From Myxococcota bacterium (GTDB lineage Bacteria > Myxococcota_A > UBA796 > UBA2385), in the NCBI GenBank assembly GCA_023150805.1, contig JAKLKF010000035.1, positions 1-57,588 on the forward strand: a DNA stretch of 57,588 nt, written 5' to 3'. Positions within the stretch are counted from its first letter, which is position 1; every line of letters begins with the position of its first letter. Below, piece by piece: positions 1-8,691 of this stretch. The notes under the pieces were generated by a model that did not search any database, was not told the origin of the DNA, and worked only from the letters and a program-made list of their open reading frames with translations. Made by a program: the position numbers and the translations under genes.

Positions 1-3000
1 CCGGCCTCGACCAGCAGGGCCACGACCTCGGCCTGGGCCCGCGCGTCCTCGGCCCGGGCCCCCGCCAGGCGCACCGCCGCCAGCGCCTGCGCCACCCTCC
101 GGCCCACCTCGGCGTCCCCGGCGTCGCCGGCCAGGGCCGCCCGGCCCGCCCGCGCCGCGCGCCCGACGTCGAAGGCCGCCGCCGGGTCCGCCTCCAGGGC
201 CAGCGCCCGCAGCGGCAGCCCGCCCCCCGGGCCGACCGCCACGCGCAGCAGCTCGCCGGTCGCCGACGGCCGGCCCGTCGCCACCGGCAGGGTGATCTCC
301 GCCTGGTCGAGCGTCCCCCCGCCCTCGGCCTCGACCCGCAGCGCCAGGGACCGTCCAGGCGCGAGATCCCCCAGCTCGACCCGCTGCTGCGCGCCCGGCT
401 CCAGCACCAGCGCCTGGGGACGATCCCCCACCAGCAGCCGCCCCGAGAAGGGGACCGCGCCACCGTTCACGACGTGCGCCACCGGCCGGGCGAGCTCCCC
501 CGCCCCGGCCGCGGCCAGCGGAGCCGCCACCAGGAAGACCCCGTCCGCCGCGCTCCGGTCCTGCTCGGCCATGCCCGTGGCCCCCGCCGCCACCGCCGTC
601 GCCCGCAGCCGCCAGGTGGCCGGCGGGGGCCGGTCCAGCTCGACCGTCACGCGCCCCTGGTCGTCGGACTCCACCACCTGCCACAGGACGCGCTCCCGCC
701 AGCCGAAGGGCAGGGCCACCCGCCCGCCGGACACGGTGCCGAAGCCCCCGCCGCCCCGCCCGTAGCCCGAGCCGTAGCCCGCGCCGCCGCCCACCGAGCC
801 GATCGTGCCCAGATAGCCCAGGCCCTCCAGCTCCTCCGCGGCGAGCAGCTCGTCCATGATCCCCGCCGACAGCCGGCCCCGGCCCGCGGACTCCGCGCGG
901 CGCGCCTCCGCCTGCCGGGCGCTCTCGGCCAGCAGGGCCGCCGAGATGGCCTCCGACCAGGCGGCGTGCCGCAGGTCCGCGGCCACCGCGGCGCCGTCCG
1001 CCGTCCACGCCGTGGGCCACAGGCGGTCCGCGGACAGGGCGGGCTGGGCCCAGGTGTGCAGCAGCCGCCGGTCCACCGCCGACAGCGCCACCTGGGCCCG
1101 CGTCGGCAGGCCGTCGGGGCCCTTCACGGCCGCCTGGATCCGCCAGCGACCGTCCACCTCCTCCACGGACAGTTCCACCTGGAGCGCCGTCCGCAGCGGG
1201 ATCGTCCGGGCGTGCACGCGGGCCTCCGGATCGGTGGCGACCAGCGCCAGGTCCGCTCCGCTGCGCGGCAGGTCGAGGCGCAGCCGTCCCGCCCCCGTCA
1301 CCAGGGCCACCGCCTCGATGCCCTCGCCCTCTGCCGTCACCAGCGCCGCCCCCTGCACCGGCAGGTCCAGCCGCCCGCCACCCGCCAGCACGGTCGGCAG
1401 CGCGCCCAGGCGCGGACCGACGCCGGCCACCTCCACCGGCAGCGTCACCGTCCCGGCCTCGGGCCCGCCGGGCACCACCCGGATCACCCACCGCCCCGCG
1501 GGCAGGGGGTCCAGCACCTGCTCGACCGGCGCGCCCGCCGGCAGCGCCAGGTCCAGCCACCGCGGCTCGCCCAGGCCGTCCACCGGCGGCGCCTCGGGCG
1601 CGGCGCCCTCCCAGGCCCGCGGCCCCTGCAGGGTGGGGTCCGGGTCGAGCGCCCACGGCGGACGCAGCGGCGGGGCGGGCGCGGGCGCCTCGACCACCGG
1701 GAACAGCCCCACCCGCACGGGCCCCGCGGGGCCCTCGACCCGCAGGCGCAGCGCCTGCCCGGCCTGCGGCCGGTCCTGGTCCAGGTGGGCGGACAGGGTC
1801 GGCGGTGCAGGCGGGTCCGGGGCCCAGGCCTCGACCTGTCCCCCGGCCAGCCGCGCCTGCAGCCGCCAGGGCACCCCGGCGCCGGGCGATGCGACCTCCA
1901 CCCGGCCGGCGGCGTCGGTCCACGACACCTGGGGCGCGTCGCCCGCGCGCCGCGTCCACGCCACCGGCACCCCCACGGCGGGCCGCCCGTCCGCCTCGCG
2001 CACCTGGACGGTGGCGCCCGGGTCCCCCTGGCGCACCTGCAGGCTGCGGCGCGGCGCCGCCGGCCCCGCCACCGGCAGGCTGGCCAGCACCACGGCCTCC
2101 TCCTCGCCGGGCGCCCGCGCCACGAGCTGCCAGGCGCTGCCGCCCGCGTCCCACAGCGGCAGGTCCAGCTCCCCCGCCGCGACGCCGCGCGCGTCCGCCT
2201 GGACGGTGACGCCCGGGTGGTCGAGGCCGCCGGCCCGCACCTGGACCGTCCAGGCGCCCGGGACGGCGGAGGGGCCCCTCGCGCCGACCAGGCGGAAGCC
2301 GACCCGGTCCCCGGGCAGGTAGACGGGCCTGTCCAGCTCGGCGGTCACCCGGAGCTGCTCCTCCGGCGCGGGGGTCGGACCCCACGCCAGCGCAGCCAAC
2401 GCCGGGCCGCCCGCTCCGTCCACCAGGACGACCGCCTCGCCGTCGGGCACGGCCAGCCGCGCCAGGCCGTCCGCGCCCAGCCGCGTCTCGGACACGGTGC
2501 CGCCGTGCGCCACCCAGGCCCGCAGCCCCCCCGCGGGCCGAAGGGCCTCCTCGGGCCCCCGCAGCGCCGCCACCACCAGGTCCCCGCCCCGGGCGCGGGT
2601 GATCAGGCGGTTCTCGCTCACCAGCACGATGGCCTGGGCCTCGCGCTGGGAGGTGGCCACCGTCACCGCGTACAGTCCCGGCCCCGGCACGCGCAGGGGC
2701 AGGTCCGTCACACGGTCCTGGCCGGCCGGCGCCTCCGGCAAGCTCACCGTCCACTCCCGGTCGGGCGCGATCACGGCCACGTCCAGGTCCGGCAGCGTGT
2801 CGGGGCGGCCCCCCGCGCGCAGGAAGGCCTCGGCCTCGACCCGGTGCAGCCGCACCGCCAGCTCGGCCAGGTTGCGGCTGTGGACCCGCACGGTCGGGCG
2901 GCGCGGGTCCTGCCGGCCGGTCACCTCGACGGCCAGGGCCGGCTCCTGCAGCGTCGCCAGGGCGCTGGCGGCGGCGCCGGACAGGGGGCCGCCGCCGTCG

Positions 3001-4436
3001 CGGAGCGGCCGAAGCCAGGCCAGGGCCGCCTCGACGTCGTCCTGGGCCCGCAGGCGCGCCACCGCCTCGACCGCCCGGTCGGCCGAGGCCGCCTCCGGGT
3101 GGCGGGCCATCAGCTCCTCCCACCGCGCCCGCGCCGCGTCCGGCTGGCCGCCGGCCAGGGCGGCCACGCCCGCCTCCCATGCGGCCTCCGGCACGCGCGG
3201 GTCGGTGGGGTGGGCCAGGACGAAGCGGTCGAAGCGCGCCACCGCGCGCAGCGGGTCTGCCGCGGCCTCGCGGCGGGCCAGGTCCAGGCGCAGCTCGGCC
3301 AGCTCGGCCTCGACCTGCGCACGCGCGGCGTGCGAGGGGAAGGTCTGCAACCAGTCGGCCAGCAGGGGCTCGGCCGCCGGCGGGTCCAGGCGACGCTCCA
3401 GCCGGGCCCCCTCCAGGGCCGCCTCGGCGCGCAGCAGGTCCAGGGAGGCGGGGCGGTCGGCGCCGTCGCCTCGGGCCAGCTCCTGCCAGTGGGGGCGGGC
3501 CTCGGCCAGCCGGGCCTGGGCCGTCAGCGCGCGGGCGAGCCGGGCCCGGGCCGGCCGATCCTGCGGGTCGAGGGCCACCGCCTCGGCGAGCAGGGCCACG
3601 CCGCGGTCGGGGTCGGCCTCCAGCGCCAGCTCGGCCCGCGCCAGGCGGGTCGGGGGCGTCGAGGGCAGCGGCGCGAGCAGCCCCTCGCCGACCGGACCGC
3701 GCAGGAGCAGCGCCGCCAGCCGCCGCAGCTCCGCCTCCTCCTCGGGCGCGCGCGCCCCCCCGCCGGCCAGGTGGTCGAGCAGCACCTCGCCGGCGGCCTG
3801 CCCCGCGCGGTCGTCGAAGGCACGCCCCGCCTCGCGGTCGGCCCGCACCCGGGCGCCCAGCTCGCGGGCCAGGGCCAGCCGATCCGCTTCGGTCAACGCC
3901 AGCTCCAAGCCCAGGGCCAGCAGGGCGTGGGCGCGCGAGGGGTCGCCCTCGGGGTCGGCCTGCAGCTTGTCGGCCAGGCGCCGCAGCAGGGCCGCGGTCG
4001 CGGCGTCGCGCCCCTCGCCCAGCGCGGCGGCGCCGGCCTGCTCGTAGAGCGCGGCCGCCTCCTCGGCGCGCCCCAGGGCCAGCAGCGCGTCGGCCCGGTC
4101 GAAGGCCGCCCGGGGCCCGCAGGCCGCCGACAGGGGGACCGCCTCCAGGGTGCGCACCGCGGCCGCGTCGTCGCCGGCCCGGCGCTCCGCCTGACCCAGC
4201 GCGCAGCGCAGCGCGTGGCGCAGCCCCTCGTCCGCCTCCCGGGCCAGGGCCCCGCGCAGCCGCCGCACCGCCGCCTGCGGGCGCCCGCTGGCCAGCTCCT
4301 CCAGGACCTCGTCGCCCGCGGCCTCCGCGGGGTGGGGTCCCTGCTGCGCCCGGGCAGGCCGGGACAGGGCGGGCAGCGACAGGGCGGGCAGCGACAGGGC
4401 GAGCAGCAGGACGGGCGAGCGCAGCGAAGCGAGCAC
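1..4436 (-). CDS. alpha-2-macroglobulin-like protein with TPR-rich N-terminus (3' end outside window)
   Basis: About 1,478 codons are present and the frame stays open to the left edge, so the C-terminus is missing. The start is GTG at 4436, preceded by GGAGG five bases upstream, and opens with a signal peptide ending near ARAQQ. The first ~450 residues are Ala/Leu/Arg-rich helical repeats of tetratricopeptide character. Near residue 700 comes DRPVYLPGD, the hallmark of the macroglobulin MG2 domain, followed by several Ig-like domains. A Gly-rich segment (720-830) sits where the bait region is expected. After it, RERVLWQVVESDDQGRV and WRLRATAVAA match the A2M domain. No GCGEQ thioester is visible in the part available. 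Family members are periplasmic or surface protease traps. An outer-envelope role is inference; the fold assignment is well supported. Confidence 0.85.
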   Translation of the reverse strand, partial: MLASLRSPVLLLALSLPALSLPALSRPARAQQGPHPAEAAGDEVLEELASGRPQAAVRRLRGALAREADEGLRHALRCALGQAERRAGDDAAAVRTLEAVPLSAACGPRAAFDRADALLALGRAEEAAALYEQAGAAALGEGRDAATAALLRRLADKLQADPEGDPSRAHALLALGLELALTEADRLALARELGARVRADREAGRAFDDRAGQAAGEVLLDHLAGGGARAPEEEAELRRLAALLLRGPVGEGLLAPLPSTPPTRLARAELALEADPDRGVALLAEAVALDPQDRPARARLARALTAQARLAEARPHWQELARGDGADRPASLDLLRAEAALEGARLERRLDPPAAEPLLADWLQTFPSHAARAQVEAELAELRLDLARREAAADPLRAVARFDRFVLAHPTDPRVPEAAWEAGVAALAGGQPDAARARWEELMARHPEAASADRAVEAVARLRAQDDVEAALAWLRPLRDGGGPLSGAAASALATLQEPALAVEVTGRQDPRRPTVRVHSRNLAELAVRLHRVEAEAFLRAGGRPDTLPDLDVAVIAPDREWTVSLPEAPAGQDRVTDLPLRVPGPGLYAVTVATSQREAQAIVLVSENRLITRARGGDLVVAALRGPEEALRPAGGLRAWVAHGGTVSETRLGADGLARLAVPDGEAVVLVDGAGGPALAALAWGPTPAPEEQLRVTAELDRPVYLPGDRVGFRLVGARGPSAVPGAWTVQVRAGGLDHPGVTVQADARGVAAGELDLPLWDAGGSAWQLVARAPGEEEAVVLASLPVAGPAAPRRSLQVRQGDPGATVQVREADGRPAVGVPVAWTRRAGDAPQVSWTDAAGRVEVASPGAGVPWRLQARLAGGQVEAWAPDPPAPPTLSAHLDQDRPQAGQALRLRVEGPAGPVRVGLFPVVEAPAPAPPLRPPWALDPDPTLQGPRAWEGAAPEAPPVDGLGEPRWLDLALPAGAPVEQVLDPLPAGRWVIRVVPGGPEAGTVTLPVEVAGVGPRLGALPTVLAGGGRLDLPVQGAALVTAEGEGIEAVALVTGAGRLRLDLPRSGADLALVATDPEARVHARTIPLRTALQVELSVEEVDGRWRIQAAVKGPDGLPTRAQVALSAVDRRLLHTWAQPALSADRLWPTAWTADGAAVAADLRHAAWSEAISAALLAESARQAEARRAESAGRGRLSAGIMDELLAAEELEGLGYLGTIGSVGGGAGYGSGYGRGGGGFGTVSGGRVALPFGWRERVLWQVVESDDQGRVTVELDRPPPATWRLRATAVAAGATGMAEQDRSAADGVFLVAAPLAAAGAGELARPVAHVVNGGAVPFSGRLLVGDRPQALVLEPGAQQRVELGDLAPGRSLALRVEAEGGGTLDQAEITLPVATGRPSATGELLRVAVGPGGGLPLRALALEADPAAAFDVGRAARAGRAALAGDAGDAEVGRRVAQALAAVRLAGARAEDARAQAEVVALLVEA

Positions 4437-4520
4437 GGGGGCCTCCGGGGTCCACGCCTGGGACCCCGGGGTAACGGGGCGGGTTCGTCCCTGACGCTTT
4501 CCTTGCGCGAGCCGGCTGGC

Positions 4521-4526
4521 TACCCT
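4521..4526 (+). promoter_or_regulatory. -10 hexamer TACCCT, leaderless arrangement
   Basis: TACCCT lies seven bases before the ATG at 4534, so transcription should begin at or next to the start codon. No Shine-Dalgarno sequence precedes the ATG. The -35 region is poor. The same spacing recurs at five other genes in this window. Confidence 0.5.
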
Positions 4527-4533
4527 GGCCGCC

Positions 4534-5313
4534 ATGCCCGCCGCCCTTGCCGCTGTCCCCCAGGTCGTCCGCGACGGCTACACCACCGTCCGCGACGGCT
4601 ACGACCGCCGCAGCCTGGTCGCCCTCGCCGGCCTGTTCGCGGTCTACACCGCCGTCGGCGTGAACTGGTTCCACCTGCTCGACCTGTCGCGGGGCATGGA
4701 CTGGCTGCTGGCCGGCATCTGGGCCTTCATGACGGCGGTGCTCTGCTGGGACATCCGCGCCAGCCGCGACGTGCCGCTGGTGATCGTCGCCTTCTTCGGC
4801 GGGCTGGTGATCGAGGCCTGGGGCACCCAGACCAGCCTGTGGCGCTACTTCACGGCCGAGCGGCCGCCGATCTGGATCCTGCCGGCCTGGCCGGTGGCGG
4901 CGCTGACCATCGACCGGATCTACCGCCTGCTGCAGGCCGTCGTGCCGCCCTGGCGGCTGGGCGCCGTCTACGCGGTGGGCGTGCCGCTGTTCGTGCTGGC
5001 GATGACCCGCTTCCTGTGGCCCAGCATCGACCAGTCCTGGTCGCAGGTCGTGGTCGCCCTGATGATCGGCGTGACCCTGACCCCCGGCGACCGGCGCGAG
5101 GAGGTGCTGCTGTTCACGGCGGGCAGCCTGCTCGGCGTCTTCCTGGAGTACTGGGGCACCAGCCGCCGGTGCTGGACCTACTACACGGGCCAGGTCCCGC
5201 CGCTCGAGGCGATCTTCGCCCACGGCTTCGCCAGCCTGGCCTTCCTGCGGGGCACCCGCGCCTTGGGCTGGGCGCGGACCCGGCTCTCGGCGGGGCGCTC
5301 GCTGGCGCGCTGA
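4534..5313 (+). CDS. uncharacterised multi-pass membrane protein with internal duplication
   Basis: The protein has 259 residues with roughly six to seven hydrophobic segments and no recognised enzyme motif. Two halves resemble each other. Residues 94-112 (EAWGTQTSLWRYFTAERPP) align with residues 205-223 (EYWGTSRRCWTYYTGQVPP), each following a hydrophobic helix, giving the pattern E-x-WGT-x4-W-x-YxT-x3-PP. This suggests a duplicated helical bundle with conserved Trp/Tyr/Glu facing a binding site. The start ATG has no ribosome site but a -10 element directly upstream. The gene is divergent from the macroglobulin-like gene. I do not recognise the family; a transporter or a lipid- or pigment-related membrane enzyme are both possible. 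Confidence 0.8.
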   Translation: MPAALAAVPQVVRDGYTTVRDGYDRRSLVALAGLFAVYTAVGVNWFHLLDLSRGMDWLLAGIWAFMTAVLCWDIRASRDVPLVIVAFFGGLVIEAWGTQTSLWRYFTAERPPIWILPAWPVAALTIDRIYRLLQAVVPPWRLGAVYAVGVPLFVLAMTRFLWPSIDQSWSQVVVALMIGVTLTPGDRREEVLLFTAGSLLGVFLEYWGTSRRCWTYYTGQVPPLEAIFAHGFASLAFLRGTRALGWARTRLSAGRSLAR

Positions 5314-5471
5314 TCCCGACCGGCGCGGGGCGGGGGCTGCGACAAGGCGCGCCAGGGTCGGTCCCCGGTGGTCACGGTTCGGTCACCGCGCCCCGGGGCC
5401 GGTCGCGCCGTGGTTACCTCGCCGGTGCCCCGGGCCCCGACGGGCCCTGCGGATCCGCGCCTGGAGGACCC

Positions 5472-6449
5472 GTGCAGGCCAGCCTCGCCATCGAGACCCG
5501 CGCCCTCGCTCTCGACGTGCACACGCTGCTCTCCGAGCTGGACGTGGCGCGCTGGCGGGCCGAGCTGGAGCAGGCCGCCCGCGCCAAGGTGCGCAGCATC
5601 GAGGCGCGGCTGCAGGCCGTGCGCGGCATGGAGGGCCTCTCCGAGGAGCGGCTGGCCGGGCTGCGCGCCAGCGTCGACGAGGTGGCCGGGGTCCTGCGGG
5701 CCTACGTGCCCCAGGCCGCCGAGGACGCCGAGCAGCTCCGGAGCGAGTGGGCCGCGCTGCGGGCCCGCCTGCAGCCGGCCTACGAGGCGATGGCCAACGC
5801 GCTGCAGGCCCAGGCCATCCACGTGCCGACGCGGCGGCCCACCAACTACGCGCGCAACCTGCTGCACTTCGGCAGCGCGACGCTGGCCCTGCTGCTGGTC
5901 CACCTGGTCCTGCCGCCGGCCTGGCTCCTGCCCCTGGGCGCGGTCCTGGCCGCCTGGGCGTGGAGCCTGGAGGCGGGCCGACGGCTCAGCCCACGCTTCA
6001 ACGCCCTGCTGATGGCCATCCTCGGCCGCTTCGCGCACCCGCACGAGGCCTACCGGGTCAACTCCTCGACCTGGTACTGCACGGCCTTCTTCGTGCTCGG
6101 CCTGACCGGCTCGACCACCCTGGTCCTCGTGGCCCTGGCGGTGCTCGGCTACGCCGACCCGGCCGCCGCCATCATCGGCCGTCGCTGGGGCAGCCTGAAG
6201 CTGGTCAACGGCCGCTCGTTGCAGGGCACGGCCGCCTTCTTCGGCGTGGGCCTGCTGGCGTCCGGCGTGGTCCTGCACCTCACCCGCGCCGACCTCGGCG
6301 GGGCGGCGTGGGCCCTGGCCGCGGGCGCCGCCCTGCTCGGCGCGCTGGCCGAGCTGTTCAGCCTGCGCGTGGACGACAACCTGTCGGTGCCGGCCGCCGC
6401 CGCCGCGGGTGCCGCCCTGGTCGCCCTGCTGCTGGGCCTGCCCCTGTAG
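5472..6449 (+). CDS. dolichol/phytol kinase-like CTP-transferase membrane protein with coiled-coil N-terminus
   Basis: The protein has 325 residues. GTG at 5472 was chosen because GGAGG lies four bases upstream. The first ~125 residues are charged and helical (repeated ELEQAARAKV-like heptads), probably a coiled coil. The rest is a polytopic membrane domain with about six helices. The segment GYADPAAAIIGRRWGSLKLVNGRSLQGTAAFF matches, in part-by-part comparison, the D-P/G-x-A-x-x-x-G-R-x-x-G ... K-S-x-x-G-S signature of the SEC59/VTE5/CdsA group, which transfers phosphate or CMP from CTP to a polyprenol or lipid. It may act in polyprenol phosphate recycling. The long N-terminal extension is unusual for this family. 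Substrate is not predictable. Confidence 0.75.
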   Translation: MQASLAIETRALALDVHTLLSELDVARWRAELEQAARAKVRSIEARLQAVRGMEGLSEERLAGLRASVDEVAGVLRAYVPQAAEDAEQLRSEWAALRARLQPAYEAMANALQAQAIHVPTRRPTNYARNLLHFGSATLALLLVHLVLPPAWLLPLGAVLAAWAWSLEAGRRLSPRFNALLMAILGRFAHPHEAYRVNSSTWYCTAFFVLGLTGSTTLVLVALAVLGYADPAAAIIGRRWGSLKLVNGRSLQGTAAFFGVGLLASGVVLHLTRADLGGAAWALAAGAALLGALAELFSLRVDDNLSVPAAAAAGAALVALLLGLPL

Positions 6450-6499
6450 CGCTGGCGGGGGCGCGTCCCCCGAGGGCCCCCCGGGTTAGCGGGCGCGGC

Positions 6500-7654
6500 A
6501 TGGCTGCCGATCCGGCCGGTCCTTTCGTCCTGTGCATCGCCCACCATCCCCGCACCGACCTGGTGGGGCGAAGGATCTTCCTGCTTGCCGGCCAGCAACT
6601 GGAGCTGGGACGAGGGGGACAGGCCCTGGGGCCCGACGCGCTGCTCGACCCGCGCATGTCCCGGCGCCACGCGCGCCTGTTCGCCACCGAGGACGCCTTG
6701 TGGATCGAGGACCTGGGCAGCCGCAACGGCACCCTGGTCGACGGCCACCCCGTCCGCCGCGGGCGGCTGCGCCCGGGCACGGTGGTGGGGCTCGGCCGCA
6801 TCCTGCTCCAGGCCTGGCGCATGCCCGCGGAGCAGGCGGCGCGCGGCGTCCTGGGAGGCGCGCCGACCCCGCCGCTCGTCGCCGAGAGCCCCACGATGCG
6901 GCCGGTGATGGACGCGGTCCTGGCTGCCGCGTCGGACCGGACACCGGTGCTGATCGTCGGCGAGGACGGGGTCGGCAAGTCGGTGGTCGCCCAGGCCATC
7001 CACCGGGCCAGCCGGCCGGAGGGGCCCCTGGTGGTCCTGCCGGTCGCGGCCCTCCGCGACGAGGAGGTCGAGCACGCGCTGCACGGCAGCGCAGCCGACC
7101 CCAGCCCGACGGGCGCGCTGGCCCGCGCCGAGGGGGGGACCCTGGTCCTGCCGCGCCTGGACGTCGCCCGGCCCGCCCTGCACGCCGCGCTCCGCGCCTT
7201 CCTGGAGGACGGCATGCTGCGCCCGCGGGGCGGGGCGCCGCGGCCGGTCTCCCTGCGGGTCGTCGTCACCACCGTGCGGGATCCCGCGGCGATGGTGCGG
7301 GCCGGCGACCTGTCCGACGCCCTGTACTCGCACCTCCGCAAGCGCCTGATCGCCGTGCCCCGCCTGCGAGACCGGCGCGAAGACATCCTGCCCCTCGCGC
7401 GCCACCTCTTCCACGTGCACGCCGGCCAGCCCACTCCCATGGACCGCCTGCTGGCGCTGCTGCTGGCCTTGCACGACTGGCCGGGCAACACCACCGAGCT
7501 GGAGGGGGTCGTGCGACGGATCGCGGCCGAGCAGGCGGGCGCCGTCACCTTCCGCCTGCCGCCCTGGGGCGCCGAGGTCTTCGGCCCTCGGGCGACCGAG
7601 GTGGTCTCGACCTTCGACCCCGCCCTGCTCGGCGGCCGGCGGAGCCGCCCATGA
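6500..7654 (+). CDS. FHA domain fused to degenerate sigma-54-activator-type AAA+ domain
   Basis: The protein has 384 residues. Residues ~34-98 form an FHA phosphothreonine-binding domain (MSRRHARL, DLGSRNGTLVDG). Residues ~128-365 resemble the sigma-54 interaction AAA+ module: Walker A GEDGVGKS at 154-161, LRDRREDILPLA near 289-300, and HDWPGNTTELEG in the sensor II position. Key parts are altered. The GAFTGA loop that contacts sigma-54 is absent (only SPTGALARA is found), and the Walker B position reads TLVLPRLD instead of LFLDE. No helix-turn-helix follows. It is therefore unlikely to be a working sigma-54 activator; an ATP-sensing or scaffolding role controlled by Ser/Thr kinases is inference. 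Its stop codon overlaps the dusA start as ATGA. Confidence 0.85.
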   Translation: MAADPAGPFVLCIAHHPRTDLVGRRIFLLAGQQLELGRGGQALGPDALLDPRMSRRHARLFATEDALWIEDLGSRNGTLVDGHPVRRGRLRPGTVVGLGRILLQAWRMPAEQAARGVLGGAPTPPLVAESPTMRPVMDAVLAAASDRTPVLIVGEDGVGKSVVAQAIHRASRPEGPLVVLPVAALRDEEVEHALHGSAADPSPTGALARAEGGTLVLPRLDVARPALHAALRAFLEDGMLRPRGGAPRPVSLRVVVTTVRDPAAMVRAGDLSDALYSHLRKRLIAVPRLRDRREDILPLARHLFHVHAGQPTPMDRLLALLLALHDWPGNTTELEGVVRRIAAEQAGAVTFRLPPWGAEVFGPRATEVVSTFDPALLGGRRSRP

Positions 7655-8691
7655 GCTGGCCGCGCGCCGCCATCCCGCCGCTCTCCGTGGCGCCCATGCT
7701 CGACCACACCGACCGCCACTTCCGGTGGCTGGTCCGGCAGGTCAGCCGTCACACGCTCCTCTACACCGAGATGGTGGTGGCCCAGGCCCTCGTGCACGGC
7801 CCGCGGGAGCGCCTGCTCACCTACGACCCCGTCGAGCACCCCGTCGCGCTCCAGCTCGGCGGCGACGACCCCGCGCTGCTGGCGCGCTGCGCAAGGATGG
7901 CCGTGGACGCCGGCTACGACGAGATCAACATCAACGTCGGCTGCCCCAGCGACCGTGTACAGAGCGGGTGCTTCGGCGCCGTGCTGATGCGGCGGCCGGA
8001 CCTGGTCGCCCGGATCGTGGCGGCCGTGCGCGAGGCCGTCGGGGTGCCCGTGACCGTGAAGCACCGCATCGGCGTCGACGAGTTGGACAGCTACGAGCAC
8101 ATGCTGTCCTTCGTGGACACCGTGGCCGCGGCCGGCGCCGACCGCTTCACCGTGCACGCCCGCAAGGCGTGGCTGGAGGGCCTCTCCCCCCGAGAGAACC
8201 GGACCATTCCCCCCCTGCGCTACGGCGACGTCCACCGCCTGAAGCGCGAGCGCCCCCACCTCCCGGTGGAGCTCAACGGCGGCGTGCAGGACCTGGACCA
8301 GGCCATCGCCCAGCTCCACCACGTCGACGCCGTGATGATGGGTCGGGCGGTCGCCGAGGACCCGTGGGTCCTGCGCCACGCCGACGCCCGCCTGTTCTGC
8401 GGCCCGGGGGCAGGCCTGGCCGCGGATCCCCGGGAGCTGTTGGTCCGCGCGCAGGAGTACGCGGCGCGGGAGATCTCGCGCGGCCAGCGCCTGGGCAGCA
8501 TCGCCCGGCACCTGCAGGGCCTGTTCAAGGGCCAGCCCGGCGCCCGGGCCTTCCGGCGCCACCTCTCGGACCACGCCTTCCGCGAGGGCGCCCCCGCCAC
8601 GGTGCTGGGCGAGGCCGTCGAGGCGATGGACCGGGCGAGGGACCGGGCGGAGCGGGACCCCGGCGCCGACCCGGAGGAGACCGGACGATGA
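7651..8691 (+). CDS. dusA: tRNA-dihydrouridine synthase, DusA type
   Basis: The protein has 346 residues, the normal size for DusA, an FMN enzyme that reduces uridines in the tRNA D-loop (positions 20/20a) with NADPH. SVAPMLDHTDRHFRWL near residue 12 is the DusA-specific N-terminal signature. ININVGCPSDRVQSGCFGA carries the catalytic cysteine (SGCFGA). VKHRIGVDELDSYE, FTVHARKAWLEGLSP and VMMGRAVAEDPWVL are FMN and substrate-binding segments. It starts by ATGA overlap with the FHA gene and ends by ATGA overlap with the downstream hydrolase, so the three are probably cotranscribed and coupled. Confidence 0.97.
   Translation: MSWPRAAIPPLSVAPMLDHTDRHFRWLVRQVSRHTLLYTEMVVAQALVHGPRERLLTYDPVEHPVALQLGGDDPALLARCARMAVDAGYDEININVGCPSDRVQSGCFGAVLMRRPDLVARIVAAVREAVGVPVTVKHRIGVDELDSYEHMLSFVDTVAAAGADRFTVHARKAWLEGLSPRENRTIPPLRYGDVHRLKRERPHLPVELNGGVQDLDQAIAQLHHVDAVMMGRAVAEDPWVLRHADARLFCGPGAGLAADPRELLVRAQEYAAREISRGQRLGSIARHLQGLFKGQPGARAFRRHLSDHAFREGAPATVLGEAVEAMDRARDRAERDPGADPEETGR

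Noticed and set aside
474..5471. Very long open frame on the plus strand antisense to the macroglobulin-like gene
   Set aside because: It is rich in Arg, Gly, Pro and Gln with no domain, and arises because stop codons are rare at this GC content. The minus-strand frame has signal peptide, MG2 and A2M motifs.
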